Positions 32,926 to 40,976 of a DNA stretch of 54,171 nucleotides are shown here, in pieces. Where the stretch lies: contig JAATFA010000162.1 in the NCBI GenBank assembly GCA_015655445.1, positions 1 to 54,171 on the forward strand. The letters are read 5' to 3'. Position 1 is the stretch's first letter; each line of letters opens with the position of its first letter. Position numbers and translations under genes: made by a program. The notes beneath the pieces are model-generated. The model searched no databases. It saw nothing but the letters and a program-made list of their open reading frames with translations, and had not been told where the DNA came from. The DNA comes from Actinomycetales bacterium (GTDB lineage Bacteria > Actinomycetota > Actinomycetes > Actinomycetales > Microbacteriaceae).

Positions 32926-32943
32926 TAGATATTATATAGAATG
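32926..32943 (+). promoter_or_regulatory. AT-rich operator-like motif, copy B, with leaderless -10 box
   Basis: TAGATATTATATAGAATG sits immediately upstream of the leftward aldo/keto reductase. On the minus strand the -10 TATAAT (32931-32936) is followed by ATCTAG and then ATG. Its first 12 bases are identical to copy A read in the same orientation relative to the gene, so two unrelated enzymes have nearly the same promoter core. Confidence 0.6.
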
Positions 32944-33092
32944 ACGCCTGGACGAGGACAGGGGTCGGAGTCCGGGGCGTTCGGCGAGGCCCGGTCCTCC
33001 GCGCGCCGCAGCCACGTCGCCTTCGCTGCGGGTACCGGCGTGGCCTGGCGCAGGCTCACGAACGGCTGCGACATCCGCCCGGGCCGCGAACG

Positions 33093-33123
33093 ACGAAGGC
33101 GGCCCGCGCGGGGCCGCCTTCGT
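33093..33123. terminator. Terminator hairpin downstream of tRNA-Met
   Basis: A perfect 13-bp stem (ACGAAGGCGGCCC / GGGCCGCCTTCGT) with a GCGCG loop, just 3' of tRNA-Met in its direction of transcription. It most likely ends the tRNA-Thr/tRNA-Met transcript. Confidence 0.8.
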
Positions 33124-33128
33124 CCGTG

Positions 33129-33202
33129 TAGCGGGGGCGGGACTTGAACCCGCGACACCACGATTATGAGCCGTGTGCTCTAACCACCTGAGCTACCCCG
33201 CC
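33129..33202 (-). tRNA. tRNA-Met (CAT anticodon)
   Basis: A 74-nt cloverleaf on the minus strand. The acceptor is GGCGGGG / CCCCGCT with A73, the D-arm is TAGCTCAGGTGGTTAGAGC, the anticodon loop CTCATAA holds CAT, and the T-arm is GCGGG-TTCAAGT-CCCGC. CCA is not encoded. The sequence resembles actinobacterial elongator tRNA-Met; the first acceptor pair is G-U. A tRNA-Ile2 (CAT) identity is less likely. Confidence 0.9.
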
Positions 33203-33223
33203 ACGGCCTTGCGTGAAGACCTG

Positions 33224-33295
<72 letters not shown>

Positions 33296-33379
33296 GCGCG
33301 CCCTCACGAGGCACCGTACGAGATTAGCACCTGGTTCGGCGGCCCGACGCGGACGACCGACGTGACCTAGGGTGGGCTC

Positions 33380-35137
33380 ATGCCCACGGATTCCCCGGAC
33401 TCCGCTCTGCCCGCCGGACCCGAGGACGAGCTCGCCACGCTCACCGACACGGTCGACGAGTGGTGGCGCACGGCCGTCATCTACCAGATCTACCCGCGCT
33501 CCTTCGCCGACGCGAACGGAGACGGGATCGGCGACCTGCCCGGCATCACGCGACGCCTCGACGCCCTCCCCGAGCTCGGCGTCGACGCCGTGTGGCTCTC
33601 GCCGTTCTACGTCTCCCCCCAGCTCGACGCGGGATACGACGTCGCCGACTACACCGACGTCGACCCCCTCTTCGGCGACCTCGACGCGTTCGACGCGCTC
33701 CTCGCGCGCGCCCACGATCTCGGGCTCAAGGTCGTCATCGACATCGTCCCGAACCACTGCTCGAGCGCGCACCCGTGGTTCCAGGCCGCACTCGCCGCGC
33801 CCGCCGGGTCCCCCGAGCGCTCCCGCTTCCACTTCCGGCCGGGGCGCGGCGAGTCCGGCGAGCTGCCACCCAACAACTGGGAGTCGGTGTTCGGCGGTCC
33901 CGCGTGGACGCGCGTCGCCGAGCCGGACGGCAGCCCGGGCGAGTGGTACCTGCACCTGTTCGACTCGTCCCAGCCCGACTTCGACTGGACGAACCCAGAG
34001 GTGCACGAGCTCTTCCGCGGCATCCTGCGGTTCTGGCTCGACCGCGGTGTCGACGGCTTCCGCGTCGACGTCGCCCACGGCCTCGTGAAGGCGGCGGGCC
34101 TGCCCGACTGGACGCCGCCGGAGGGGTCCGGGAGCATGGGCAGCGGCACGTTCGACCCCGAGGCGAGCGCCGACGTCCACGCGGGCGCGCACGGCGAGCC
34201 CCCGGCGGACGAGGCGCCCTACTGGGCGCAGGACGGCGTGCACGAGATCTGGCGCGAGTGGCGCGCGGTGCTGGAGGAGTACGGACCCGAGCGCGTGCTC
34301 ATCGGCGAGGCGTGGGTCGAGCCGGTCGAGCGGCTCGCGGAGTGGGTGCGGCCGGACGAGATGCACCAGACGTTCAACTTCGCCTACCTCGAGACGAAGT
34401 GGGACGCACGCGCGCTGCGCGCGGTCATCGCCGAGTCGCTCGAGGCGTTCTCGGCGGTCGGCGCGCCGAGCACGTGGGTGCTGAGCAACCACGACGTCAT
34501 CCGCCATCCGAGCCGGCTCGCGCTCACAGCGGACATCCCTCAGGGCGACGGCCTCGGCCCGCGGTCCCCGGGCGGGCCGGACCCGCTCGTCGCCCTCGCG
34601 CGGGGGCGCGCCGCGACGACGCTCATGCTCGCCCTGCCCGGCAGCGCCTACCTCTACCAGGGCGAGGAGCTCGGCCTGCTCGAGGTCGTCGACCTGCCGG
34701 ACGAGGCGCGTCAGGACCCGACGTGGTTCCGCACGCACGGCGAGCGGTACGGTCGCGACGGCTGCCGCGTGCCCATCCCATGGGAGCCGGAGGCGCCCGC
34801 GTTCGGCTTCAGCCCGACGGGGCGCAGCTGGCTGCCGCAGCCCGACGAGTGGGTCGACGTCGCACGCTCCGTGCAGCGCGGCGTGCCCGGGAGCACCCTC
34901 GAGCTCTACCGCACACTGCTCGCGTTGCGGGCCGAGCACCGCCTCGGCGCGGGCACGCTCGAGTGGCTCGACGGGTTCGGCGCGCACGTCGTCGCGTTCC
35001 GCAACGGCCCGGTGCGGGTCGTCGCGAACATGGGGCACGTGCCCGTCGAGCTGCCCGAGGGCACGGTGCTCGTCTCGAGCATGGACCTCGACGGGTCGAC
35101 CCTGCCGCCGGACACGACGGCCTGGATGCGGGCCTGA
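33380..35137 (+). CDS. GH13 alpha-glucosidase / alpha-amylase family glycosidase
   Basis: A 585-residue GH13 enzyme hydrolysing alpha-glucosidic bonds in small oligosaccharides. The conserved regions are VVIDIVPNH (about 118-126), DGFRVDVAHG with nucleophile Asp230, VLIGEAW with acid/base Glu310, and LSNHDVIRH with Asp372. The N-terminal WWRTAVIYQIYPRSFAD and GDGIGDLPGI place it in the oligo-1,6-glucosidase/alpha-glucosidase group. No signal peptide, so it is cytoplasmic. TAGGGT lies six bases before the ATG with no ribosome binding site, suggesting a leaderless transcript. It stands alone; a single gene transporter partner is not adjacent. Confidence 0.92.
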   Translation: MPTDSPDSALPAGPEDELATLTDTVDEWWRTAVIYQIYPRSFADANGDGIGDLPGITRRLDALPELGVDAVWLSPFYVSPQLDAGYDVADYTDVDPLFGDLDAFDALLARAHDLGLKVVIDIVPNHCSSAHPWFQAALAAPAGSPERSRFHFRPGRGESGELPPNNWESVFGGPAWTRVAEPDGSPGEWYLHLFDSSQPDFDWTNPEVHELFRGILRFWLDRGVDGFRVDVAHGLVKAAGLPDWTPPEGSGSMGSGTFDPEASADVHAGAHGEPPADEAPYWAQDGVHEIWREWRAVLEEYGPERVLIGEAWVEPVERLAEWVRPDEMHQTFNFAYLETKWDARALRAVIAESLEAFSAVGAPSTWVLSNHDVIRHPSRLALTADIPQGDGLGPRSPGGPDPLVALARGRAATTLMLALPGSAYLYQGEELGLLEVVDLPDEARQDPTWFRTHGERYGRDGCRVPIPWEPEAPAFGFSPTGRSWLPQPDEWVDVARSVQRGVPGSTLELYRTLLALRAEHRLGAGTLEWLDGFGAHVVAFRNGPVRVVANMGHVPVELPEGTVLVSSMDLDGSTLPPDTTAWMRA

Positions 35138-35167
35138 GCGCGGCCGCCGCCCCGCCGCGCGGCGCGG

Positions 35168-36151
35168 TCAGCTCGAGGCGTTGGCCTTGAGCCAGGCGAA
35201 CGGGTCGACGGGCACCCCGTCGAGGTGGATCTCGAGGTGCAGATGCGGACCCGTCGCGAGTCCCGTCTGGCCGACGAGCCCCACGAGGTCGCCCACATGC
35301 ACCTGTTGGCCCACGGTGAGGGGGCTCGATCCGGCCTGCATGTGCGCGTAGACGCTCTGCACCTTCTGGCCGTTGATGACGTGGTCGATCACGACGTGGT
35401 TGCCGAGGCTGCCGCCCGACTCGTGCAGGCTCACGACGCCGTCGGCGATCGCGTAGATCGGCGCTCCCGCACCGGGTGTGAAGTCGACGCCCTCGTGGAA
35501 CGGCTGCGCCCCCTCGATGGGCGCGGAGCGCGGGCCGAAGCCGGAGCTGATCGGCACGGGATATGGGAACGGCCAGCGGATCGGCCCCGTCCAGTCCGTC
35601 GTGTAGGCGAACTCGGGATTGCCCGAGCGCTGTCGCATGATCTGGGCGTACGAGCTCACCGTGAAGCCGTCGTAGGAGACGGCCGGCGCGTCCCCGCCCT
35701 GCACGCGTACGCTCTGCGCGTCGAGGGGCGCGGACGCGGACGCGACGGGCGCCGCGGTCGACGACTCAGTAGCGACGAGGTTCGGCGGCACCGTGAGGCC
35801 GACGACCATCGCCCCCGTGAAGAGCAGCACGCCGAGGGAGAGGAGCCTGGCGCCGATCTCGCGGCGCCGTGTGCCCGGCGTGCGCGCCCGGGCCGTGCGC
35901 GACGCGACGCGCTCAGCGGGCGCGGCCGAGCGACCGCGGCGCGGTGCGCCCCCGGCGGGCGTGGCCAGCGTACGCTCGGCCCGGCGCGTCGACGCCGTGG
36001 CCGCCGCGGCCGCCGCAGCCCCCGCAGCCGCCGCGGCCTCCGCAGCGCGCTCGCGTTCGCGCAGCGCGCGCCGCGTCAGCGGCGCAGCGTCGGCGGCCCG
36101 GGAGGTCGAGGGGGTCGTGGGGGCAGCCGCGGGCAGCAGGGGGTGGGACAC
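35168..36151 (-). CDS. M23 family metallopeptidase, membrane-anchored cell-wall hydrolase
   Basis: A 327-residue protein. The cytoplasmic N-terminus is Ala-rich and basic (LTRRALRERERAAEA, a poly-Ala run around 39-52). It is followed by one membrane segment (about 101-122), a linker, and a LytM/M23 domain with zinc ligands in PFHEGVDF (His219, Asp223) and GPHLHLEIH (His303/305). It should cut peptidoglycan cross-bridges outside the membrane. GTG at 36151 is chosen because GGGAGGGGG lies upstream and no other start codon occurs nearby in frame. The 293-bp gap upstream contains an inverted repeat but no gene. Confidence 0.87.
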   Translation of the reverse strand: MSHPLLPAAAPTTPSTSRAADAAPLTRRALRERERAAEAAAAAGAAAAAAATASTRRAERTLATPAGGAPRRGRSAAPAERVASRTARARTPGTRRREIGARLLSLGVLLFTGAMVVGLTVPPNLVATESSTAAPVASASAPLDAQSVRVQGGDAPAVSYDGFTVSSYAQIMRQRSGNPEFAYTTDWTGPIRWPFPYPVPISSGFGPRSAPIEGAQPFHEGVDFTPGAGAPIYAIADGVVSLHESGGSLGNHVVIDHVINGQKVQSVYAHMQAGSSPLTVGQQVHVGDLVGLVGQTGLATGPHLHLEIHLDGVPVDPFAWLKANASS

Positions 36152-36444
36152 AGGGGCCCCCTCCCGCTGCCGACTCTCGGCGAAGTCCTGGAACGGCAGT
36201 GCGGTGTCTCCTCGTGGATAAGGACGGCCGTCGAGCGCCCGTCCGTCGTCCTCGGACCGTCGCCTCCCGCGATCGGACGGGGAGGTAACGGATTCATAAA
36301 GGGTAGCCAACGTCGCTGTGATCGGCCACTCCGCCGACGCCCCCCGCACGCGCGCACGCGCCCCACAGGCGGGAAAAGGGCTGGTCACAGCCCGTATGGA
36401 TTCGTCGATCGAATCAACGAATTCGTCCGCGCGGCGGGCGGGGG
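36152..36444. other. Long 5' region of the M23 gene
   Basis: A 293-bp stretch without a gene between the M23 start and the end of the inositol-phosphatase pseudogene. It includes GATTCG-tcgat-CGAATC (36399-36415), a 6+6 inverted repeat, and GGTAACGGATTCATAAAGGGTAGCC around 36281-36305, read on the plus strand. I cannot match it to a known riboswitch, although cell-wall hydrolase genes in actinobacteria often have one. Confidence 0.4.
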
Positions 36445-37242
36445 TCAGAGCCCGGACTCGACGACGAGCGGCAGGAGGGCCTCGGCGAGCTCGGGATGCG
36501 CGGCGAGCACGAGGTCCCTCGAGGGCGCCGCGCCGCCCGCGCCGAGCACGGCCGCACCGGCCTCGTGCGCGACGAGCGCGCCCGCTGCATGGTCCCACGG
36601 GTTGAGCCCCCGCTCGGCGTACGCGTCGAGGCGCCCGGCGGCCACGAAGCACAGGTCGAGCGACGCCGTGCCCTGCCGACGGATGTCGCGCACGGCGCCA
36701 ATGAGCCGCACGACCGCCTCCGCCTACTCCACGCGCCGCTCGGCGGTGTACGAGAAGCCCGTCGCGAGCAGGGCGCGGTCGAGCGGCGCGGGCGGTCCGA
36801 GCTCGAGAAGGCGGGTGCCGAGGAACGCGCCGCCGTCCGCCGATGCCGTGTAGACCTCGCCCGAGGCCGGGTTGACGACGCATCCCGCGAGCGCGTGCCA
36901 CGAGCGCGGGTCCGCCTCGCCCTCGACGACCGCGATGCTCACGGCGTAGTGCGGGATGCCGTAGAGGTAGTTGACCGTCCCGTCGATCGGGTCGACGACC
37001 CACGTGAGGCCGCTCGATCCCGTGCCCTCCCCGCTCTCCTCGCCGAGGAAGCCGTCGTGCGGGCGCGCATCGGCGAGCATGCCGCGGATGAGGGCCTCCG
37101 AGTCGCGGTCGGCCTGCGTCACGACGTCGACGGGCGTGGACTTCGTCGCGGCCACCTCGACCCCCTCGGCGCGGCGTCGGGCCACGAGGTCGGCCGCGGC
37201 GAGCGCGGTGCTGCGGGCGAGGTCGAGCAGCTCGAGCGTCAC
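36445..37242 (-). pseudogene. Inositol monophosphatase family gene interrupted by an in-frame TAG
   Basis: The first 172 codons encode a good IMPase start: GEES, the DPIDGTVNYLYGIPHYA metal site and GFSYTAERRVE. A TAG (36724-36726) then stops the frame. Reading on in the same frame, 92 further codons give AVRDIRRQGTASLDLCFVAAGRLDAY and NPWDHAAGALVAHEAG, the missing C-terminal half with the third metal-binding Asp. A glutamine codon (CAG) usually follows the ERR-E stretch in relatives, so a single C-to-T change explains it. Total would be about 265 residues, normal for the family. The start is GTG 37242 or 37260. A sequencing error cannot be excluded. Confidence 0.85.
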
Positions 37243-37312
37243 GCCTCCAGCCAACCACACTCCGCGCCACGGGAGCGGCGAGAGCTGTCGCCCGCGCTCC
37301 CGTCCCCCGCGT

Positions 37313-37603
37313 TCACGGGCGCGCGCGTCGCCGCGCCTCGTCGAGGTCGATGCGCATGCGGCCCTCCGCGATGCCCTTGTCGCCGTCGGGGGTCGGCGCG
37401 GGCACGACGAGGCGCTGCTGCTCCTCCTGCGCGAGGCGCGCCTCGTGGGCCTGCGGGTGGAACACCTCGTCGGAGAAGCCGATGACCCCCGCCGTCCGCC
37501 CCGAGGCGCCGCGCTCCTCCGGATGTCTGCGGAAGTAGGAGGGGAGCCACATCATGAGCACGGCGAGCGCGACGACGCCGGCGAGGACGAGAACGGAGGC
37601 CAC
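37313..37603 (-). CDS. Small membrane-anchored protein of unknown function
   Basis: A 96-residue protein with one N-terminal membrane helix (VLVLAGVVALAVLMMWLP), then a soluble tail (SYFRRHPEERG..., IGFSDEVFHPQAHEARLAQEEQQ, and a C-terminal KGIAEGRMRIDLDEARRR). I do not know its function. Proteins of this pattern are common in Microbacteriaceae, as far as I recall. The start is GTG with TATCGT seven bases upstream and no ribosome binding site, another candidate leaderless gene. Confidence 0.75.
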   Translation of the reverse strand: MASVLVLAGVVALAVLMMWLPSYFRRHPEERGASGRTAGVIGFSDEVFHPQAHEARLAQEEQQRLVVPAPTPDGDKGIAEGRMRIDLDEARRRARP

Positions 37604-37655
37604 GCCCCGGACGATAGCGGCGCCGGGTGAACAGCCGGTGGGAGACGGGCCGCGC

Positions 37656-39125
37656 TCACGCGGATCCGCGCCGCCGCCGCGCGAGGAGGTCGAGCACGGC
37701 GAAGACGAGCGCGAGCAGCACGAGCCCGAGGCACACGAAGAAGCCGTCGCGGTATGCGTCGTGGTAGACCGCGAGCGACACGTGCCTGCCCCCGCTCTCG
37801 CCGTAGATGGCCGAGAAGTAGACGGCGGTCGCGGCCGCGACCCCCACGGCGTTGCCGACCCGCTGGCCCACCTGCGTGAGCGATCCCGCGACCCCGGCCT
37901 CCTCGACGGGCACCTCCGCGAGCGTGAGGGTCTGGTTGGGGGAGATGACGAGGCCGCCCCCGAGGCCGGTCACGGTCATCGCGCCCGCCATCGCCCACGG
38001 GGCCGCCGCGGGCGGCGGCAGCGTCGCCGCGGCGAGCACGAGCGCGATGCCGACCGCGACCGTGCACAGGCCGCCGACGACGAGGGCGCGGCCGACGCGC
38101 TGCACGAGCCGGCCCCCGATCCATGCCATGGCCGCGGAGGCGAGCGCGAACGAGATCGTGACCATGCCCGCGAAGACCGGCTCGAGCCCGAGCCCCTGCT
38201 GCAGGTAGAGGGTCGAGATGAGGAAGCTCGCCGGCAGCGCCGCGAAGTACGTCGCTGCGATGAGGATGCCGTTGCGGTACGAGGACCTGCGGAAGAGCCC
38301 GAAGTCGACGACGGGCAGGAGCCCGCGCCGCGCGTACGACCTCTCCCAGAGCACGAAGGCGATCGCCGCGGCCGCCGCGACGGCGAGCCAGAGCCAGCGC
38401 CGCGGGTCGTCGCCGGGCTCGCCCGTCGTGAGCACGAAGGGGAGCATGAACGCGACGACGGCGGAGCCCACGAGCGCGATGCCGACGAGGTCGAGCGGCA
38501 CGCGCCTCCCCGAGCGCTCCGGCCGTCCGGGCAGGAGGCGCCACGCGAAGCCGAGGGCGATGAGGCCGAGCGGCACGTTCATCCAGAACAGCAGGCGCCA
38601 CCCGTCCTGCGCGCCGCCCACGGCGATGAGGAGCCCGCCGAGGGTCGGCCCGAGCGCCGTCGAGACGCCGACGGTCGCCCCGAACAGGCCGAACGCGCGG
38701 GCGCGCGCCGGACCCTGGAAGAGCTGCTGCACGAGCCCGAGCACTTGCGGCATCTGGATGCCCGCCGCGATGCCCTGCGCGAGCCGCGCGACGACGAGCA
38801 CGCCGATCCCCGGCGCGAGCGCGCACGCGACGCTCGCGAGGGTGAACAGGCTCAGGCCGAGCAGGAAGAACGCCTTGCGCGAGTACACGTCGCCGAGCCG
38901 GCCCGAGGGCACGAGGGCGAGGCCGAACGCGAGCGCGTACCCGGCGACGATGAGCTGCAGCTGGCTCGAGGAGGCGTGCAGCGAGCCCTCGATCGAGGGG
39001 AGCCCGACGTTGACCTTCGAGAGGTCGAGGATCGTGAGCGCGGCGACGGCGACGCACACGCCGAACGCGCGCCAGCGCCCACCCTCGGAGACCTCCCCGG
39101 CGACGGGCGCGGGAGCGCCGGTCAC
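37656..39125 (-). CDS. DHA2-family MFS efflux transporter (EmrB/QacA type)
   Basis: A protein of about 489 residues with roughly 14 hydrophobic segments. LTILDLSKVNVGLPSI is the family helix-1 motif, GRLGDVYSRKAFFLLG the loop 2-3 motif, RLAQGIAAGIQMPQVLGL helix 4, and GATVGVSTALGPTLGGLL helix 5 (antiporter motif C). Such pumps export drugs or metabolites in exchange for protons. The start is uncertain: GTG 39125 gives a sensible N-terminus but has no clear ribosome binding site. The gene stands alone, adjacent to the left end of the tRNA-Tyr element. Confidence 0.88.
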   Translation of the reverse strand: MTGAPAPVAGEVSEGGRWRAFGVCVAVAALTILDLSKVNVGLPSIEGSLHASSSQLQLIVAGYALAFGLALVPSGRLGDVYSRKAFFLLGLSLFTLASVACALAPGIGVLVVARLAQGIAAGIQMPQVLGLVQQLFQGPARARAFGLFGATVGVSTALGPTLGGLLIAVGGAQDGWRLLFWMNVPLGLIALGFAWRLLPGRPERSGRRVPLDLVGIALVGSAVVAFMLPFVLTTGEPGDDPRRWLWLAVAAAAAIAFVLWERSYARRGLLPVVDFGLFRRSSYRNGILIAATYFAALPASFLISTLYLQQGLGLEPVFAGMVTISFALASAAMAWIGGRLVQRVGRALVVGGLCTVAVGIALVLAAATLPPPAAAPWAMAGAMTVTGLGGGLVISPNQTLTLAEVPVEEAGVAGSLTQVGQRVGNAVGVAAATAVYFSAIYGESGGRHVSLAVYHDAYRDGFFVCLGLVLLALVFAVLDLLARRRRGSA

Positions 39126-39420
39126 CGGGGGCGGGCCACGCCGACGGCCCCGTGGCGCGGGCGCGGAAGCGGACGCGGGCGGCGGGCGGCGGGATCTGGT
39201 CCGCCGGGCTCGGCGACAAGCGTCGATCCGCGGACGGGATGCGAGGGACCGCGCCGGGAGATCACGTCGTCCACATCGTCCACATCGACAGGATGCGGCG
39301 GCGCGCATGCCGTGCGCGCGGTCTCTCAGCGACTCTCCGGGGAAGCGGGCAGCCCGGCGGTGACGGTCGCGGCCGGCGGTCGCTCGAGGCGACCGCGCGG
39401 CGCGCGCGGAACGGAAGACC
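39126..39420. other. Intergenic stretch before the integrated element
   Basis: A 295-bp region without a supported gene. It contains a tandem CGTCCACAT repeat around 39268-39286. It was originally the 3' flank of the tRNA-Tyr gene before the element inserted. I see no other structure. Confidence 0.5.
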
Positions 39421-39471
39421 GTGGCGAGTGAGGGATTCGAACCCCCGAAGGCAATGCCAGCTGATTTACAG
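39421..39471. repeat. Left attachment site (attL), 51-bp repeat; 3' fragment of tRNA-Tyr
   Basis: Identical over 51 bp to 43806-43856. From 39422 it encodes the minus-strand 3' half of tRNA-Tyr: discriminator, acceptor 3' strand, T-arm, long variable arm and the anticodon-stem side ending CTGTAAATCAG. The 5' half is missing, so it cannot make a tRNA. It is the displaced original 3' end. Confidence 0.92.
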
Positions 39472-39550
39472 CCAGCCGGGAACGCCCCTACCGCGGAATA
39501 CCGGGGTGAGCCGAACCGGACCCTTTCAGGTTTAACTTCTCTCGCCTCAA

Positions 39551-39566
39551 CCGAACAGATGTTCGA
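39551..39566. promoter_or_regulatory. LexA-type SOS box
   Basis: CCGAACAGATGTTCGA matches the actinobacterial LexA consensus TCGAACNNNNGTTCGA at every fixed position but the first. It lies 27 bp before the ATG of the first gene of the element and just downstream of a TTTAACTT sequence that could be the -10 box. It should make the recombinase operon DNA-damage inducible, as in many prophages. Confidence 0.75.
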
Positions 39567-39592
39567 ACGGGAGGCCCACCAAGGAGGAAGAC

Positions 39593-39973
39593 ATGACCGC
39601 TCGCAAGACCAACAAGACGACCCCGGCTCCCCGGTTCGCGCACTACGCCGAGAAGGAGGCGACCCCGACCATGCAGGCCTACGCCGACTGGCTGACCCGA
39701 GAGACCGGGTACGCCGTGGACGTGCAGTCGGTCGTGCTCGCCTCCTGGCTGCGCGGCGAGTTCCAGAAGAGCGAGGAGAACCAGACCCGGATCGCCGATG
39801 CGGCGAGCGCTCGGGAGCAGGCCAAGACCGACCGTGCCGAGCGCAAGGCCGAGCGGGAGGCAGCGGCCAAGGAGCGCGCAGCGAAGAAGGCAGCAGCCGA
39901 AGCCAAGCGGATCGAGCGGGCCAAGGCCGTTCTCGCGGCAGCCGAGGCCAAGACCGAGGAGAAGGCAGCATGA
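39593..39973 (+). CDS. Hypothetical protein of the element, Ala/Lys/Glu-rich coiled coil
   Basis: A 126-residue protein with a very strong AAGGAGGAAGAC ribosome binding site. Residues about 14-60 look like a small folded unit (RFAHYAEKEATPTMQAYADWL, VQSVVLASWLRGEFQ), while residues 65-126 are an almost pure charged Ala/Lys/Glu helix (RAERKAEREAAAKERAAKKA). I do not recognise a family. Being first under the SOS box and overlapping the recombinase start by four bases (ATGA), it may be a DNA-binding accessory such as an excision or recombination directionality factor; this is inference. Confidence 0.8.
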   Translation: MTARKTNKTTPAPRFAHYAEKEATPTMQAYADWLTRETGYAVDVQSVVLASWLRGEFQKSEENQTRIADAASAREQAKTDRAERKAEREAAAKERAAKKAAAEAKRIERAKAVLAAAEAKTEEKAA

Positions 39974-40623
39974 CCCGTCCCACGATGATCGGCTACCTCC
40001 GCGTGAGCACGGAGGAGCAGGCCAGCAGCGGTCTGGGACTCGACGCCCAGCGCGAGACGATCCAGCGCTACGCCGACAGCCACGGCTGGGACGTGGTCTG
40101 GTACGAGGACACGGGCGTATCGGCGAAGTCGCTCGACCGTCCCGCGTTGCAGGCCGCGCTCGAACGGCTCCACCCCAAGCGGCGGGACGTGGCCGGCATC
40201 GTCGTGGCGAAGCTCGACCGGCTCTCCCGCTCGGTGCACGACTTCTCGGGTCTGCTTGCGCTCTCGCAGAAGCGCGGCTGGTCGGTCGTAGCGATCGATC
40301 TGGGCGTGGACACGAGCACTCCGACCGGGAAGCTCGTCGCGAACGTGATGATGTCCGTCGCCGAGTGGGAGCGCGAGATCATCGGCCAGCGCACGAGCGC
40401 CGCGATGCAGGCTGCGAAGCGCCGAGGGAAGAACGTTGGCCGCGTTGCCGCTCCGCTCCCCGATTCGACAGCCACGCGATTGCGAGCGCTCCGCGCCGAG
40501 GGCAACGGACCCGCGAAGATCGCCGCCGCTCTCAACGCCGAGGGCGTGACGACCCCGCTCGGCAGCAAGTGGTACCAGTCCACCGTCACTTCCGCGCTCG
40601 CTCGCCTGAGCGCCGCCGCGTAA
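39970..40623 (+). CDS. Serine recombinase (resolvase/invertase family)
   Basis: A 217-residue small serine recombinase. The nucleophile is Ser13 in GYLRVSTEEQ. VAKLDRLSRSVHDF holds the catalytic arginines, EWEREIIGQRTSAAMQAAKRRG the E-helix, and the C-terminal helix-turn-helix reads LRAEGNGPAKIAAALNAEGV. It is the size of Tn3-type resolvases and invertases rather than large phage integrases. No inverted or res-type repeats are obvious inside the element, so its target may lie elsewhere, or it may act in dimer resolution of the excised circle. Confidence 0.9.
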   Translation: MTRPTMIGYLRVSTEEQASSGLGLDAQRETIQRYADSHGWDVVWYEDTGVSAKSLDRPALQAALERLHPKRRDVAGIVVAKLDRLSRSVHDFSGLLALSQKRGWSVVAIDLGVDTSTPTGKLVANVMMSVAEWEREIIGQRTSAAMQAAKRRGKNVGRVAAPLPDSTATRLRALRAEGNGPAKIAAALNAEGVTTPLGSKWYQSTVTSALARLSAAA

Positions 40624-40644
40624 CCCACACCCAAGGAGCAACCC

Positions 40645-40938
40645 ATGTACAAGACACCCAGCACCCGCGAAGACAACGTCGAGGTCACCGAGAACGCCGT
40701 GATCTTGCACGGCCTGAACCGGTTCCAGCCCACCGAGACGATCCCGCTCGCCGCGATCTCGTCCGTGACGCTCACGCAGCCGCCCTCCTGGAAGGTGCCG
40801 CCCGCGTTCGAGATTCGCACCGCAGACGGTCGGGTCTTCGAGCGCCGCGCGATCAACGGGCGCAAGCAGATCGCCCAGCAGTTCATGGACGAGGCGTACA
40901 CGCCGATCCTCGACGCAGTGAACCGCCGCGTTGCGTAA
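40645..40938 (+). CDS. Hypothetical protein of the element (97 aa)
   Basis: A 97-residue protein with AAGGAG six bases before the ATG. The sequence (NAVILHGLNRFQPTETIPL, ISSVTLTQPPSWKVPPAFEIRTADG, RAINGRKQIAQQFMDEAY) alternates beta strands with a last helix and could be a small PH-like or single-domain protein. It has no recognised family. It is co-transcribed with the serine recombinase, 21 bp downstream. Confidence 0.75.
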   Translation: MYKTPSTREDNVEVTENAVILHGLNRFQPTETIPLAAISSVTLTQPPSWKVPPAFEIRTADGRVFERRAINGRKQIAQQFMDEAYTPILDAVNRRVA

Positions 40939-40976
40939 GCCCACCAAGGGAACACCCACAACACAAGGAGCACGAC

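Noticed and set aside
32941-33147. Plus-strand open frame of 68 codons before the tRNAs
   Set aside because: It runs through the tRNA terminator hairpin into tRNA-Met, has no ribosome binding site and has shadow-like Arg/Gly composition.
36152-36444. Possible c-di-AMP (ydaO-type) riboswitch before the M23 peptidase gene
   Set aside because: Such riboswitches are common at actinobacterial cell-wall hydrolase genes, but I could not align the conserved core to this stretch.
36445-37242. Frameshift in the inositol monophosphatase gene
   Set aside because: Both halves are in the same frame; the interruption is a single TAG codon, not a shift.
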